This document shows, in pieces, positions 43,043-52,551 of a stretch of 64,000 nucleotides of DNA; position 1 is the first letter of the stretch, and each line of letters begins with the position of its first letter. The notes beneath the pieces are model-generated. The model was not told the DNA's origin, made no database searches, and saw only the letters and a program-made list of their open reading frames with translations. Origin of the DNA: Bradyrhizobium lablabi (GTDB lineage Bacteria > Pseudomonadota > Alphaproteobacteria > Rhizobiales > Xanthobacteraceae); contig NZ_JAFCJK010000004.1 of assembly GCF_018131005.1 (NCBI RefSeq), positions 496,001 through 560,000 on the forward strand, in the 5' to 3' direction. The position numbers and the translations under genes are program-made.

Positions 43043-45421
43043 ATGCTCGAAAAGAACTCCGAAAGTCAGGTTCACGTCGAGAAGATCGAAGAGCCGCGGC
43101 CGGGGACCAGCATTGCATTCGGGCTCGAGCGGCTCGGCCTGATCCCGATGCGGGCGCCGATTCTGTCCTGCATCATCCTGGTCGTCCTGATGATCGCTGC
43201 CGTTTTCGGCGTCGAGCGGATCAAGATCGACGATTCGCTGTCCCAGCTGTTCCGCTCCAATTCCAAGGATTACAAGCAATACGAGGCTGTCACCAAGCGC
43301 TTCCCCGCGACCGAGTTCGACGTTCTCGTCGTCGTCGAAGGCAAGACGCTGCTTGCCCGCGACAATCTCGTGAAGCTGCGCGACATGGTTACCGACCTGC
43401 AACTCGTCGAGGGCGTGCGCGGCCTTGTCTCGCTGTTCTCGGCGCGCCAGGCGCCGGAGCCCGGCAAGCTGCCGGCGGCGTTGTTTCCGCCTGAACTCCC
43501 CGAGGGCGAGGCCTACAGCAAGTTTGTCGAGACCGTCAAAAGCAACGAGATCATCCGCGGCAAGCTGTTGTCGGAGGACGGTACGCTTGCGCTGATCGTG
43601 CTGTCGCTCGAGCCCGAGGTGGTCGGCAGCAACAAACTCGGCAAGGTGGTCGGCGACATCAGGAAGATCATGGCCGACGATCTCGGCGGTAGCGGGCTCA
43701 ATGCCCAGCTCTCCGGCGTGCCGGTGATGCAGCTCGAGATCCGTAACGCGGTCGAGCGCGACGGGTTGACCTACAACATCCTCGGCATCCTCGCCGGCTG
43801 CATCATCGCCATCGTCTTTTTCCGCAAGATTTCCTTCATGGTGGCGGCTGCCTTCCCGCCGATGATCGCGATCCTGCTCGCGCTCGGCGGCCTCGGCTGG
43901 GCCAATTTCAATCTTAATATGTTCCTCAACGTGATGACGCCGCTCATCATGGTGATCAGCTTCTCCGACTCGATGCAGCTCACCTTCGCTGCGCGCGACC
44001 GGCTGATCGCCGGGCAGGACAAGTTCACCGCGTTCAAGAACGCGGTGCTGGTGGTCGGGCCGGCCTGCGTGCTGACCCACGGCACCGCAGGCATTTCCTT
44101 CATCGCCTTGCAGTTCTCGGATTCCGATTTGATCCGCAAGTTCGGCGAGGCGGGACTCGCCGCCACCATCATCGCGCTGATCGCGGTGTTGTCGCTGGTG
44201 CCCGTGTTCGGCGTGCTGTTCGTGCGCAACGAGAAGATCTTCGCAGTGAAATTTCAGAGCGCGGACGCCGGCGTGCAGGCGCTGCGCAATTTCTGCTACT
44301 GGATCGCCGTACGCATGGTGAGCCGTCCCGGGCTCTTCAGCCTGATCGCGGTCATCATCGTCGGCGGGCTCGGCATCATCTACGCCAATCTGGAGCCGCG
44401 TTACCGGCTCGCCGACCAGGTGCCGGACAAGCGCCAGGCCGTGGAGGCGTCGAGCCGTCTCGACGCCAAGCTGACCGGCGCCAATCCGATCGACGTGCTG
44501 ATCGAATTCCCCAAGGGGGCTTTGCTGTATTCGCCGGAGACGCTGAACACGATCGCCGATGTCCACGCGATGGTCGAGAAAGCTGCCGGCGTCGGCAATG
44601 TGTGGTCGCTGGAAACGCTGCGGCGCTGGCTCGCGGAGAAGGCCGGCACGACCGACGTCGAGACGCTGAAGCAGTATGTCAGCGTGATCCCCGAGCATCT
44701 GGTGCGGCGTTTCATCTCCAAGGAGCAGGATGCGGTGGTGGTATCCGGCCGCGTGCCTGATCTTGATTCCAGTCAGATCCTGCCCGTTATCGAGAAACTC
44801 GACCATGCGCTCGACAAGGTCCGCGCCGAGCATCCCGGCTACGAGATCGCGGTCACCGGACTCTCGGCGATCGCCGCGCGCAATAGCGCCAACATGATCG
44901 AGAAGCTCAACCGCGGCCTGACCGTCGAATTCGCGCTGGTCGCGATCTTCATCGGGCTCGCGTTCCGCTCGGTCGTGGTGATGTTCTCCTGCATCCTGCC
45001 CGGCATCTTCCCGGTGGTGCTGTCGGGCACTGTGCTGTGGCTGCTGGGGGAGGGGCTGCAATTTGCCAGCGTCGTGGCGCTGACGGTGTCGTTCGGCCTG
45101 GGCCTGAGCGCTACTATCCACTTTCTCAACCGCCTGCGGCTCGAGACCAAGCCCGGCGTCACGCCGGAACTCGCAGTGGAACGCGCCACCGTGCTGGTCG
45201 GTCCGGCGCTGATCCTGACCACGGTGGTCCTGGCCTGCGGCCTCGTCGTCACCGTGTTTTCCGACCTGCCGTCGCTGCGGCTGTTCGGCTGGCTCAGCGC
45301 GTTCTCGATGGTGGCCGCGCTGGTCGCCGACCTCTTCATCCTGCGGCCGACGTCGATGTTCCTGATCAACCTGTCGCAGAAAATTCGCGGCAGGGCAGGA
45401 CATCCGAAAGCGTTGGAATAG
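43043..45421 (+). CDS. RND/MMPL-family exporter
   Basis: A 792-residue inner-membrane protein of the RND superfamily with two repeats: helix 1 near 38-58, a large periplasmic loop (60-245), helices 2-6 (250-400); helix 7 near 428-448, second loop (450-620), helices 8-12 (625-775). Membrane blocks include 'LTYNILGILAGCIIAIVFFRK' and 'LTVEFALVAIFIGLAFRSVVVMFS'. It is related to HpnN but is a separate protein. Its position between eutC/hpnP and hpnC suggests a lipid (hopanoid) transport role; that is inference. A rho-independent terminator follows. Confidence 0.85.
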   Translation: MLEKNSESQVHVEKIEEPRPGTSIAFGLERLGLIPMRAPILSCIILVVLMIAAVFGVERIKIDDSLSQLFRSNSKDYKQYEAVTKRFPATEFDVLVVVEGKTLLARDNLVKLRDMVTDLQLVEGVRGLVSLFSARQAPEPGKLPAALFPPELPEGEAYSKFVETVKSNEIIRGKLLSEDGTLALIVLSLEPEVVGSNKLGKVVGDIRKIMADDLGGSGLNAQLSGVPVMQLEIRNAVERDGLTYNILGILAGCIIAIVFFRKISFMVAAAFPPMIAILLALGGLGWANFNLNMFLNVMTPLIMVISFSDSMQLTFAARDRLIAGQDKFTAFKNAVLVVGPACVLTHGTAGISFIALQFSDSDLIRKFGEAGLAATIIALIAVLSLVPVFGVLFVRNEKIFAVKFQSADAGVQALRNFCYWIAVRMVSRPGLFSLIAVIIVGGLGIIYANLEPRYRLADQVPDKRQAVEASSRLDAKLTGANPIDVLIEFPKGALLYSPETLNTIADVHAMVEKAAGVGNVWSLETLRRWLAEKAGTTDVETLKQYVSVIPEHLVRRFISKEQDAVVVSGRVPDLDSSQILPVIEKLDHALDKVRAEHPGYEIAVTGLSAIAARNSANMIEKLNRGLTVEFALVAIFIGLAFRSVVVMFSCILPGIFPVVLSGTVLWLLGEGLQFASVVALTVSFGLGLSATIHFLNRLRLETKPGVTPELAVERATVLVGPALILTTVVLACGLVVTVFSDLPSLRLFGWLSAFSMVAALVADLFILRPTSMFLINLSQKIRGRAGHPKALE

Positions 45422-45435
45422 TCCCCCGGCAAATC

Positions 45436-45472
45436 AAAGGCCCGGTCCCGCGCAGGGGAGACCGGGCCTTTT
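45436..45472 (+). terminator. Rho-independent terminator after the RND gene
   Basis: AAAGGCCCGGTC pairs with GACCGGGCCTTT across a 12-base loop and is followed by a short T run. It ends the transcript of the RND gene and, read from the other strand, could also end the convergent gene at 45492-45995. Confidence 0.85.
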
Positions 45473-45491
45473 GCATCTGCTGATGAAGACG

Positions 45492-45995
45492 TCAGCTCTT
45501 CGTCATCGTAATCGAGACGCCGCGGATCTCACCCTTGGAGTCAATCTGGACGACCTGCCTGGTGCCGTTGCTGCGCAGGTTCAGGTTCGCGGCAAAGCCG
45601 GCCGCTTCGACGAACACGTCGATGACGCCGCCGCCCGCCGTACCCTGCAGATTGCCGAAGATGTTGCGGCTCTTTTCGCTCCAATTCCCGGAGATGCGCT
45701 CGCCCTGGCTGGTCACCTCGCTGGAGAGATCGAATTTGTAGCTATCGCTCGCGCAGTGCAGGCTCTGTTTCAGGTTCAGGCCCCCCGGCGCGACTTTGTA
45801 GTCTGCCTTGCAGCGGATGTGTTCGGTGGACCCGTTCGACAGCGTCACAGTGCCCGAGCCGCTCCAGCTGCCGTCAAAGCCTGCAAATGGTCCGCCGGAT
45901 TGCGCATGACTTGCCGAGACCGTCAGCAAGAGTGCGGCGCCGAGACCGGCAGCCTTGAACGCCCGCCCGGAAAGGCCGGATCCAAACAGAGTCAT
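45492..45995 (-). CDS. Secreted conserved hypothetical protein
   Basis: A 167-residue periplasmic protein. The signal peptide ends near residue 31 (LLLTVSASHA/Q). The mature part is beta-strand rich, with a repeated 'GSWSGSGTVTLSNGST' start and two cysteines (IRCKADY, LHCASD) likely forming a disulphide. Such proteins are conserved in Bradyrhizobium and near hopanoid genes, but no function is known. It is convergent with the RND gene. Confidence 0.7.
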   Translation of the reverse strand: MTLFGSGLSGRAFKAAGLGAALLLTVSASHAQSGGPFAGFDGSWSGSGTVTLSNGSTEHIRCKADYKVAPGGLNLKQSLHCASDSYKFDLSSEVTSQGERISGNWSEKSRNIFGNLQGTAGGGVIDVFVEAAGFAANLNLRSNGTRQVVQIDSKGEIRGVSITMTKS

Positions 45996-46309
45996 TGTGA
46001 ATATTTCCCATCGAATCGAACGCTTCTCGTGGAAGAAACGTCCCGCCGCACCGAAAGTTTAGTGTCATCGCACAATGTTAGGTTCAAATCGCGGCAACAT
46101 CGATCCTGGGCAAAATTGTGGTAAAAATAGCACACGAACATCAAAGCCTTATTGAAGGGTTTACAGCGTCGCAAATTTAGCCGCAATTTACAGTGCTTGT
46201 CGTGTGTTCGTTGCCGCGCTAGCGGCGTCTGCAATCCCAACAATCCGTCCCGGCATGCCGAAGCGCTTTTCGGGTACAGATTCCCTGCTGTCCGAAACGA
46301 AGGAATACG
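45996..46309. other. Divergent AT-rich intergenic region
   Basis: The spacer between the secreted hypothetical and the small Cys-rich gene is AT-rich around 46050-46160 and contains promoter-like stretches for both directions. No gene is seen. Confidence 0.4.
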
Positions 46310-46549
46310 ATGCGTAAATTTTTTCTGGCTCTTGCCTTGTTGTCGATCCCGCTTTCATCTGGCGCCTTTGCCGCCCAGCAGGCGCGTAGCGGCACTCCCG
46401 ACGAGCAGAAGGCCTGTGCGCGCGATGTGCAGAAGCACTGCCGCGCCGTGATCGACCAAGGCGACTTCACCATTCTCGCCTGCCTGCAGCAGAATCGTCC
46501 CAAGATCAGCTCCGCCTGCGATCAGGTGCTGAAGAACCACGGCCAATAA
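46310..46549 (+). CDS. Small cysteine-rich-repeat secreted protein
   Basis: A 79-residue protein with a signal peptide (MRKFFLALALLSIPLSSGAFA) and the cysteine pattern C..HC...C..C (KACARDVQKHCRAVID, ILACLQQNRPKISSACDQVL) of the GLG1-like cysteine-rich-repeat family. It is probably periplasmic. It sits upstream of hpnC in the same orientation. Function is unknown. Confidence 0.75.
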   Translation: MRKFFLALALLSIPLSSGAFAAQQARSGTPDEQKACARDVQKHCRAVIDQGDFTILACLQQNRPKISSACDQVLKNHGQ

Positions 46550-46731
46550 GGCCGCGCACCTGCGGAACTGCCAAACGCTCGCGATCGGCATAGGTGCCGG
46601 TCACGGGCCGCATGTGCTGGCGGTCACAGATAGCATTGGTTTCGGCGGCGTATTCCCCTATATGGGGCTCGCCATCCCCGCATGCGCCGAGCGCGTGCGC
46701 CAAGCTATGAACAGTGCAGCCCAAATTTCCG

Positions 46732-47610
46732 ATGACCACCGCGAGCGACCTGCGATCAGGAAAGACCCACCGCGACGAGAATTTCCCGGTCGCGTCGTGG
46801 ATCATTCATCCACGACATCGTGCACTGATCCTGGCTTTCTATAATTTCGTCCGGACCGCCGACGATATCGCCGACCACTCGACGCTCCCCGCCGATGAGA
46901 AGCTGCGCTACCTCGACCTTCTCGAATCCGAATTGCTCGGTAACGGAGACACCGAGAAGGAAGCTGTCAGTCTGCGCCGTGCGCTCGCCGAACGCGGCAT
47001 GCCGCCGCGCCACGCGCTCGACCTCCTGGTCGCGTTCCGCATGGACGTTACCAAGCTGCGCTACGAGGACTGGGACGACTTGATCGATTATTGCCGCTAC
47101 TCGGCGATGCCGGTCGGGCGCTTCATGCTCGACGTGCATGGCGAGAGCACCTCGACCTGGATTGCCTCCGACGCGCTCTGCGCCGGCTTGCAGATCAACA
47201 ACCACCTCCAGGATTGCGCCAAGGACTACAAGAACCTGAACCGCGTCTATCTGCCGCGGGATGCTCTGGCCGCGTCGGGCGCGACCGTCGAGATGCTCGG
47301 CGAAACAAGCTCGCCGCCGCCGCTGCTGCAATGCCTGCGGGCGCTCGCCGCGCGCAATGAGACGCTGTTGAACGAGGGCAGGCCGCTCGCCGCGGAGGTG
47401 AGGGACTTCAGGTTCGGACTCGAGATCTCGGTGATTCAGGCCTTCGCCGACAGGATCGTCAACATGCTCAAGGTGCGCGATCCGCTCAGCGAGCGCGTCC
47501 ATCTGAGCCCGATCGAGTTGCTGCTGCGCAGCCTCGGCGGTGTCGCGAGCGAAGCCGCCCGCCGTGCGACGGGGCGGGGTTCGGTCTCCAAGACGGCGGC
47601 TGGCGCATGA
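46732..47610 (+). CDS. hpnC: Squalene synthesis protein HpnC (hydroxysqualene synthase)
   Basis: A 292-residue trans-prenyltransferase-fold protein. HpnC turns presqualene diphosphate, made by HpnD, into hydroxysqualene. Seen are the aspartate-rich motif in FYNFVRTADDIADH (about 44-57), the second motif in QINNHLQDCAKDYKNLNRVYLP (about 158-179) and YCRYSAMPVGRFMLDVHGE. ATG 46732 is chosen; a GTG 18 bases upstream is possible. The stop overlaps the start of hpnD (ATGA), so both are coupled. Confidence 0.92.
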   Translation: MTTASDLRSGKTHRDENFPVASWIIHPRHRALILAFYNFVRTADDIADHSTLPADEKLRYLDLLESELLGNGDTEKEAVSLRRALAERGMPPRHALDLLVAFRMDVTKLRYEDWDDLIDYCRYSAMPVGRFMLDVHGESTSTWIASDALCAGLQINNHLQDCAKDYKNLNRVYLPRDALAASGATVEMLGETSSPPPLLQCLRALAARNETLLNEGRPLAAEVRDFRFGLEISVIQAFADRIVNMLKVRDPLSERVHLSPIELLLRSLGGVASEAARRATGRGSVSKTAAGA

Positions 47611-48443
47611 GCCTCGAGACGACGGCCAACGCAGATTACGGGAACACCGCGTCCGGCAGCTCGTTCTACGCCGGCATGCGCATCCTGCCGCGCGCACAGC
47701 GCGAGGCGATGTTCCAGATCTACAGCTTCTGCCGCCAGGTTGACGACATTGCCGACTCCGACGGCCCGCGGCCGGAGCGGCTTGCCGCGCTGCAGCAGTG
47801 GCGCGACGATATCGATGCCCTCTATCAGGATCGCCCGCCAGCGCGCCTCAAGGATTACGTTGCCTCGGTGAAGACCTTCGGACTGAAGCGCGAGGATTTT
47901 CTCGCGATCGTCGACGGCATGGAGATGGATGTGCCGCAGGACATCCGCGCCCCCGACCTTGCGACACTCGATCTCTATTGCGATCGCGTGGCAAGCGCAG
48001 TCGGCCGGCTGTCGGTGCGGGTGTTCGGCCTGCCCGAGGAGGACGGCATCCTGCTCGCGCATCATCTCGGCCGCGCGCTGCAGCTCACCAACATTCTGCG
48101 CGATATTGATGAGGACGCAGCCCTCGGCCGTCTCTATCTGCCGCGCGAGTGGCTGTGGCACGCCGGCATCACCAATAACGATCCGGCGCGCGTCGTCGCA
48201 GAGCGCGCGTTGCCCAAGGTGTGCGCACCGCTCGTCGAGCGCGCCAAGATGCATTTCGCGAAGGCCGACGAGATCATGAAGCGCAATTCGCGTCGCGCGG
48301 TCCGTGCGCCGCGAATCATGTCGAAATACTACCGCATGATCCTCGATCTCCTGATCGCACGCGGATTCGCCGCGCCGCGCGCGCCGGTGCGCGTCTCCAA
48401 GGCCGCCAAGCTCGGCATTCTGCTTCGTTACGCGATCATCTGA
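47607..48443 (+). CDS. hpnD: Presqualene diphosphate synthase HpnD
   Basis: A 278-residue phytoene/squalene synthase relative that joins two farnesyl diphosphates to presqualene diphosphate. Marks: YAGMRILPRAQREAMFQIYSFCRQVDDIADSDG (first Asp motif, about 20-52), 'DLYCDRVASAVGRLSVRVFG', 'LGRALQLTNILRDIDEDAALGRLYLPREWL' (second Asp motif, about 150-180). Translation overlaps hpnC, and the stop overlaps hpnE. Confidence 0.94.
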   Translation: MSLETTANADYGNTASGSSFYAGMRILPRAQREAMFQIYSFCRQVDDIADSDGPRPERLAALQQWRDDIDALYQDRPPARLKDYVASVKTFGLKREDFLAIVDGMEMDVPQDIRAPDLATLDLYCDRVASAVGRLSVRVFGLPEEDGILLAHHLGRALQLTNILRDIDEDAALGRLYLPREWLWHAGITNNDPARVVAERALPKVCAPLVERAKMHFAKADEIMKRNSRRAVRAPRIMSKYYRMILDLLIARGFAAPRAPVRVSKAAKLGILLRYAII

Positions 48444-49693
48444 TGCAAAAGACTGTTCACATCATCGGCGCCGGCATTTCCGGCCTCTCGGCGGCCGTTC
48501 GGCTCGCCAGCGCCGAATACAAGGTGTTCGTGCACGAGGCGACGCAGCAGGCCGGCGGCCGCTGTCGCTCGTATTTCGACGCTGCCACCAACCTCACCAT
48601 TGATAACGGCAACCATCTCCTGCTGTCGGGCAACCACCATGCGCTGAGTTACGCACGCTCGATCGGAACGGAGGCCGGCCTGGTCGGGCCGAAGCGCGCG
48701 CAGTTTCCGTTTGTCGACCTCTCGACCGGCCAGCGCTGGCAACTCGATCTCGGCGATTCCCGCCTGCCGCTGTGGGTGTTCGACGAGGGGCGCCGTGTCC
48801 CCGACACGAGTCTGCGCGACTACCTGGCATTGGCGCCGCTGGTCTGGGCAAGCACCGAGACCCTCGTCGGCAAGGTGATCCCGTGCAAGGGCACGCTGTA
48901 TGATCGTCTGGTTCAACCGCTGTTGCTCGCGGCCCTCAATGTCGATCCGCCCGAGGGCTCGGCTGGACTCGCTGGCGCGATCGTGCGCGAGACGCTGCTC
49001 GCAGGCGGGCAGGCGTGCCGTCCGCTGATCGCGCGCGAAGGTTTGAGCTCGGTCCTGATCGAGCCGGCGGTGAAGCTGCTCTTGGAGCGCGGCAACAGCG
49101 TCCAGTTCGGCCACGAACTGCGCGCATTCGGCATGTCCGGCGACAGGGTCGCGCAGCTCGATTTCGGCGGTGACGACAGGGTCGCGCTGTCCGACGCCGA
49201 TACGGTGGTGCTCGCGGTACCGCCGCGCGCCGCCGCCTCGCTGCTGCCGGGGCTGACCACGCCGACCAAATTCCGCGCGATCGTGAACGCGCATTTCCGC
49301 GTCGATCCGCCGCGCGATGCGGCGCCCATTCTCGGTGTGGTCGGCGGCCTCGTGGAGTGGCTGTTCGCCTTCCCGCAGCGGCTGTCGGTGACGATCAGCA
49401 ATGGCGACCGCCTGGTCGACATGCCGCGCGAGGAACTTGCGCAGGCGATCTGGCACGACGTCCGCAAGGCATCGGGCGTTTCCGGCGACTTGCCGCCCTG
49501 GCAGCTCGTGCGCGAGCGCCGTGCCACTTTCGAGGCGACGCCGGAGCAGAACGCTCTGCGTCCAGGGCCCGCCACCGCGCAAAAAAACCTGTTTCTTGCC
49601 GGCGACTGGACTGCTACCGGGTTGCCAGCAACCATCGAGGGGTCGGTGCGGTCGGGTGACCGCGCCGCCGATCTGGTTCTTACCAGGCGCTAG
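48443..49693 (+). CDS. hpnE: Hydroxysqualene dehydroxylase HpnE
   Basis: A 416-residue FAD-dependent amine-oxidase-type enzyme that reduces hydroxysqualene to squalene. The N-terminal dinucleotide motif is TVHIIGAGISGLSAAVRLASAEYKVFVHEA (about 4-33) followed by GGRCRSY; the C-terminal FAD contact is NLFLAGDWTATGLPATIEGSVRSGDRAAD. The start ATG at 48443 overlaps the hpnD stop. HpnCDE together replace the single squalene synthase of other organisms. Confidence 0.93.
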   Translation: MQKTVHIIGAGISGLSAAVRLASAEYKVFVHEATQQAGGRCRSYFDAATNLTIDNGNHLLLSGNHHALSYARSIGTEAGLVGPKRAQFPFVDLSTGQRWQLDLGDSRLPLWVFDEGRRVPDTSLRDYLALAPLVWASTETLVGKVIPCKGTLYDRLVQPLLLAALNVDPPEGSAGLAGAIVRETLLAGGQACRPLIAREGLSSVLIEPAVKLLLERGNSVQFGHELRAFGMSGDRVAQLDFGGDDRVALSDADTVVLAVPPRAAASLLPGLTTPTKFRAIVNAHFRVDPPRDAAPILGVVGGLVEWLFAFPQRLSVTISNGDRLVDMPREELAQAIWHDVRKASGVSGDLPPWQLVRERRATFEATPEQNALRPGPATAQKNLFLAGDWTATGLPATIEGSVRSGDRAADLVLTRR

Positions 49694-49739
49694 ATTCGAC
49701 CCGTTGGAGCGGCCTCCGCTGTCGATCAGCCGGCCCGCG

Positions 49740-51722
49740 ATGAAGAGGATATTGAGCGACATGCTTTCGAGGGATCACAGCCTCGCAGTCGACCCGGTCG
49801 CGCTGGAGAAGAGCATCTCCAAGGCAACCGAAGCGCTGCTCGGCTATCGCCAATCCGACGGACATTGGGTGTTCGAGCTCGAGGCCGACAGCACCATTCC
49901 GGCCGAGTACGTCCTGCTGCGTCACTATCTCGGTGAGCCCGTGGATGCCGAGCTCGAAGCCAAAATCGCCAGCTATCTCCGTCGCGTGCAGGGGGCGCAT
50001 GGCGGCTGGCCGCAGGTGTACGATGGCCCGTTCGACATCAGCGCCAGCGTGAAGACGTACTTCGCTCTGAAGATGATCGGTGATTCCATCGATGCGCCGC
50101 ATATGGTGCGGGCGCGCGAGGCAATTCTTGCGTACGGCGGAGCGTCGCGCAGCAATGTGTTCACGCGCTTTCTGCTCGCGCTTTACGGTATCGTGACCTG
50201 GCGCGCGGTGCCGGTGCTTCCGGTCGAGATCATGCTGCTGCCGATGTGGTCGCCGTTCCACATCAACAAAATCTCCTACTGGGCGCGCACCACGATGATC
50301 CCGCTCATGGTGCTGGCAGCGTTGAAACCGCGCGCGAAGAATCCGAAGGGCGTCAGCATCAACGAACTATTCGTGCAGGATCCGAAGTCGCTCCGCATGG
50401 CCCCGAAGGCGTCGCATCAAAGCGCGAGCTGGTTCTATTTGTTTCGCGCCTTGGATGGCGTGCTGCGTGTGGTCGAGCCGATGTTCCCCAGGAGTCTGCG
50501 GCAGCGCGCGATCGACGCCGCGCTCGCCTTCATCGAGGAGCGGTTGAACGGCGAAGACGGCATGGGCGCGATCTATCCGCCGATGGCCAACATCGTCATG
50601 ATGTATGAGGCGCTCGGCAAGGATGAGAACTATCCGCCGCGCGCCAACACACGTCGCGGTCTCGACAGGCTGCTCGTGATCGGCGAACAGGAGGCTTATT
50701 GCCAGCCCTGCGTTTCGCCGGTGTGGGACACCGCGCTGACCTGCCACGCGCTGCATGAAGTGGGCGGCGACGAGGCCTTGGCCAGGATGAAGCAGGGGCT
50801 GGACTGGCTGAAGCCACGGCAGGTTCTGGAGCTGAAGGGCGACTGGGCGGTCAAGGCACCGAACGTTCGTCCAGGCGGTTGGGCGTTCCAGTACAACAAC
50901 GACCATTACCCCGATCTCGACGATACCGCCGTGGTGGTGATGGCGATGGATCGAACGCGCCGGCAGACCGGGACCAGGGAATACGACGCGGCGATCGCGC
51001 GTGGTCGCGAGTGGATCGAGGGCTTGCAGAGCCGTGACGGCGGCTGGGCTGCCTTCGACGCCAATAACCTCGAATACCACCTCAACAACATCCCGTTTTC
51101 GGATCACGGCGCGCTCCTCGACCCGCCGACCGAGGACGTCACCGCGCGCTGCATCTCGATGCTGGCCCAGCTCGGCGAGACCGAGAAGACCAGCAAGGCC
51201 CTTGCCGACGGTATCGCCTATCTGCGCCGCACCCAGCTCGCCGAGGGCTCCTGGTATGGCCGCTGGGGCCTGAACTACATCTACGGCACCTGGTCGGTGC
51301 TCTGTGCGCTAAATGTCGCAGGGGTCGATCATGGTGACCCGATGATTCGGAAGGCCGTCGGCTGGCTGGTATCGATCCAGAATCAGGACGGCGGCTGGGG
51401 CGAGGACGCGGTGAGCTACCGCCTCGATTACAAGGGCTATGAGCGCGCGCCGTCGACCCCCTCCCAGACGGCATGGGCCTTGCTTGGGCTGATGGCGGTC
51501 GGAGAGGTGGAAAACCCGGCCGTGACACGGGGCATGGAGTACCTAAAGGCCACACAGACGGAAAAAGGGCTGTGGGATGAGGAGCGTTACACCGCTACGG
51601 GGTTTCCGCGGGTGTTTTACTTGCGATATCATGGTTACTCAAAATTCTTTCCGCTCTGGGCGATGGCGCGGTATCGAAATTTGAGAAGCACCAACAGCAG
51701 GGTGGTAGGGGTCGGGATGTGA
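49740..51722 (+). CDS. shc: Squalene-hopene cyclase
   Basis: A 660-residue membrane-associated class II triterpene cyclase that turns squalene to hopene/hopanol. The catalytic DxDD is D392-L-D-D in YPDLDDTAV. QW repeats are visible (QSRDGGWAAFDAN, QNQDGGWGEDA, QTEKGLWDEERYT, GDWAVKAPNVRPGGWAFQ). The aromatic-rich end FYLRYHGYSKFFPLWAMARY is typical. ATG 49740 is the preferred start; ATG 49761 is possible. It lies 46 bases after hpnE and overlaps hpnG by 4 bases. Confidence 0.96.
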   Translation: MKRILSDMLSRDHSLAVDPVALEKSISKATEALLGYRQSDGHWVFELEADSTIPAEYVLLRHYLGEPVDAELEAKIASYLRRVQGAHGGWPQVYDGPFDISASVKTYFALKMIGDSIDAPHMVRAREAILAYGGASRSNVFTRFLLALYGIVTWRAVPVLPVEIMLLPMWSPFHINKISYWARTTMIPLMVLAALKPRAKNPKGVSINELFVQDPKSLRMAPKASHQSASWFYLFRALDGVLRVVEPMFPRSLRQRAIDAALAFIEERLNGEDGMGAIYPPMANIVMMYEALGKDENYPPRANTRRGLDRLLVIGEQEAYCQPCVSPVWDTALTCHALHEVGGDEALARMKQGLDWLKPRQVLELKGDWAVKAPNVRPGGWAFQYNNDHYPDLDDTAVVVMAMDRTRRQTGTREYDAAIARGREWIEGLQSRDGGWAAFDANNLEYHLNNIPFSDHGALLDPPTEDVTARCISMLAQLGETEKTSKALADGIAYLRRTQLAEGSWYGRWGLNYIYGTWSVLCALNVAGVDHGDPMIRKAVGWLVSIQNQDGGWGEDAVSYRLDYKGYERAPSTPSQTAWALLGLMAVGEVENPAVTRGMEYLKATQTEKGLWDEERYTATGFPRVFYLRYHGYSKFFPLWAMARYRNLRSTNSRVVGVGM

Positions 51723-52453
51723 TTTTGGGGGCGGGGGCCGCCGAGACCGTGGGCAACAGAATCGATCCTCGGCCGGTATTGATTGTGACTGGACTGGTCC
51801 AGGAGGCCCGCATCGCGGCTGGGCCCGGCATGATCGTCATCTGCAGTTCCAGCGATCCGCAGCAGCTTCGTGCGCTGCTGGCGACGCTCGACCCGACGAC
51901 GTTCCGCGGCGTGATTTCGTTTGGCGTGGCCGGCGGGCTCGATCCGTCGCTCAAATCGGGCGACGTCGTGGTCGCGACCGAGGTGACGGCGGGCGATACC
52001 CGTTTCCTGGCTGCATCCGCGCTGAACGAGGAGATGATCGCCAGCGCGGCGCTCAGGCGGCGCAGGATCGTCCGCGGCCGGCTCGCCGGCGTGGAGCAGG
52101 TGGTCGCGGCGAGAGCCTGCAAGGCCGCGCTGCGCTCGTTGACGGGGGCCGCAGCCGTCGACATGGAGAGCCACATCGCTGCGGGCTATGCCGCCAATGC
52201 GGGCATCCCCTTCGCCGCGCTGCGCGTGATCAGCGATCCCGCCGATCGGGCGCTGCCGGAACTCGCGAAGTCGGCGGTCAAGCCGAATGGCGATATTGAC
52301 CTCGGCAAGGTGATGCGAGGGGTCGTCCGCAATCCCCTTACGCTGCGCGCCCTGGTCTCAACCGGCATCGACTTCAACCGCGCACTGCGCTCGCTGCGCG
52401 GTTGCCGCGGTTTCCTGCTCGGCAGCGACGCGCTGGTTCCGGCCGAGATCTGA
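51719..52453 (+). CDS. hpnG: Hopanoid phosphorylase/nucleosidase HpnG
   Basis: A 244-residue protein of the purine nucleoside phosphorylase family that removes adenine from adenosylhopane on the way to ribosylhopane. Marks: PVLIVTGLVQEARIAAG (about 19-35), 'GVISFGVAGGLDPSLKSGDVVVATEV' (about 64-89), and the substrate-binding 'AAAVDMESHIAAGYAANAGIPFAALRVISDPAD' (about 144-176). The start overlaps the shc stop. Confidence 0.9.
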   Translation: MILGAGAAETVGNRIDPRPVLIVTGLVQEARIAAGPGMIVICSSSDPQQLRALLATLDPTTFRGVISFGVAGGLDPSLKSGDVVVATEVTAGDTRFLAASALNEEMIASAALRRRRIVRGRLAGVEQVVAARACKAALRSLTGAAAVDMESHIAAGYAANAGIPFAALRVISDPADRALPELAKSAVKPNGDIDLGKVMRGVVRNPLTLRALVSTGIDFNRALRSLRGCRGFLLGSDALVPAEI

Positions 52454-52497
52454 CCAATCGCTCGCTCGTCCTCGAGCGGGCAGGGCAAATTCCAAAA

Positions 52498-52530
52498 CAA
52501 AGGCCCGATCGCGCGGCGATCGGGCCTTTG
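52498..52530. terminator. Bidirectional rho-independent terminator between hpnG and hpnH
   Basis: AAAGGCCCGATCGC pairs with GCGATCGGGCCTTT over a 3-base loop, with T runs on both sides (TTGTCTTTTGTTG after it). It closes the plus-strand hpnC-hpnG operon and the minus-strand hpnH gene. Confidence 0.88.
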
Positions 52531-52551
52531 TCTTTTGTTGCGCCGGACGGC

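Noticed and set aside
42722-45403. 893-residue minus-strand frame opposite the RND gene
   Set aside because: His/Arg/Asp-rich antisense shadow; the plus-strand frame has clear membrane helices and a start and terminator.
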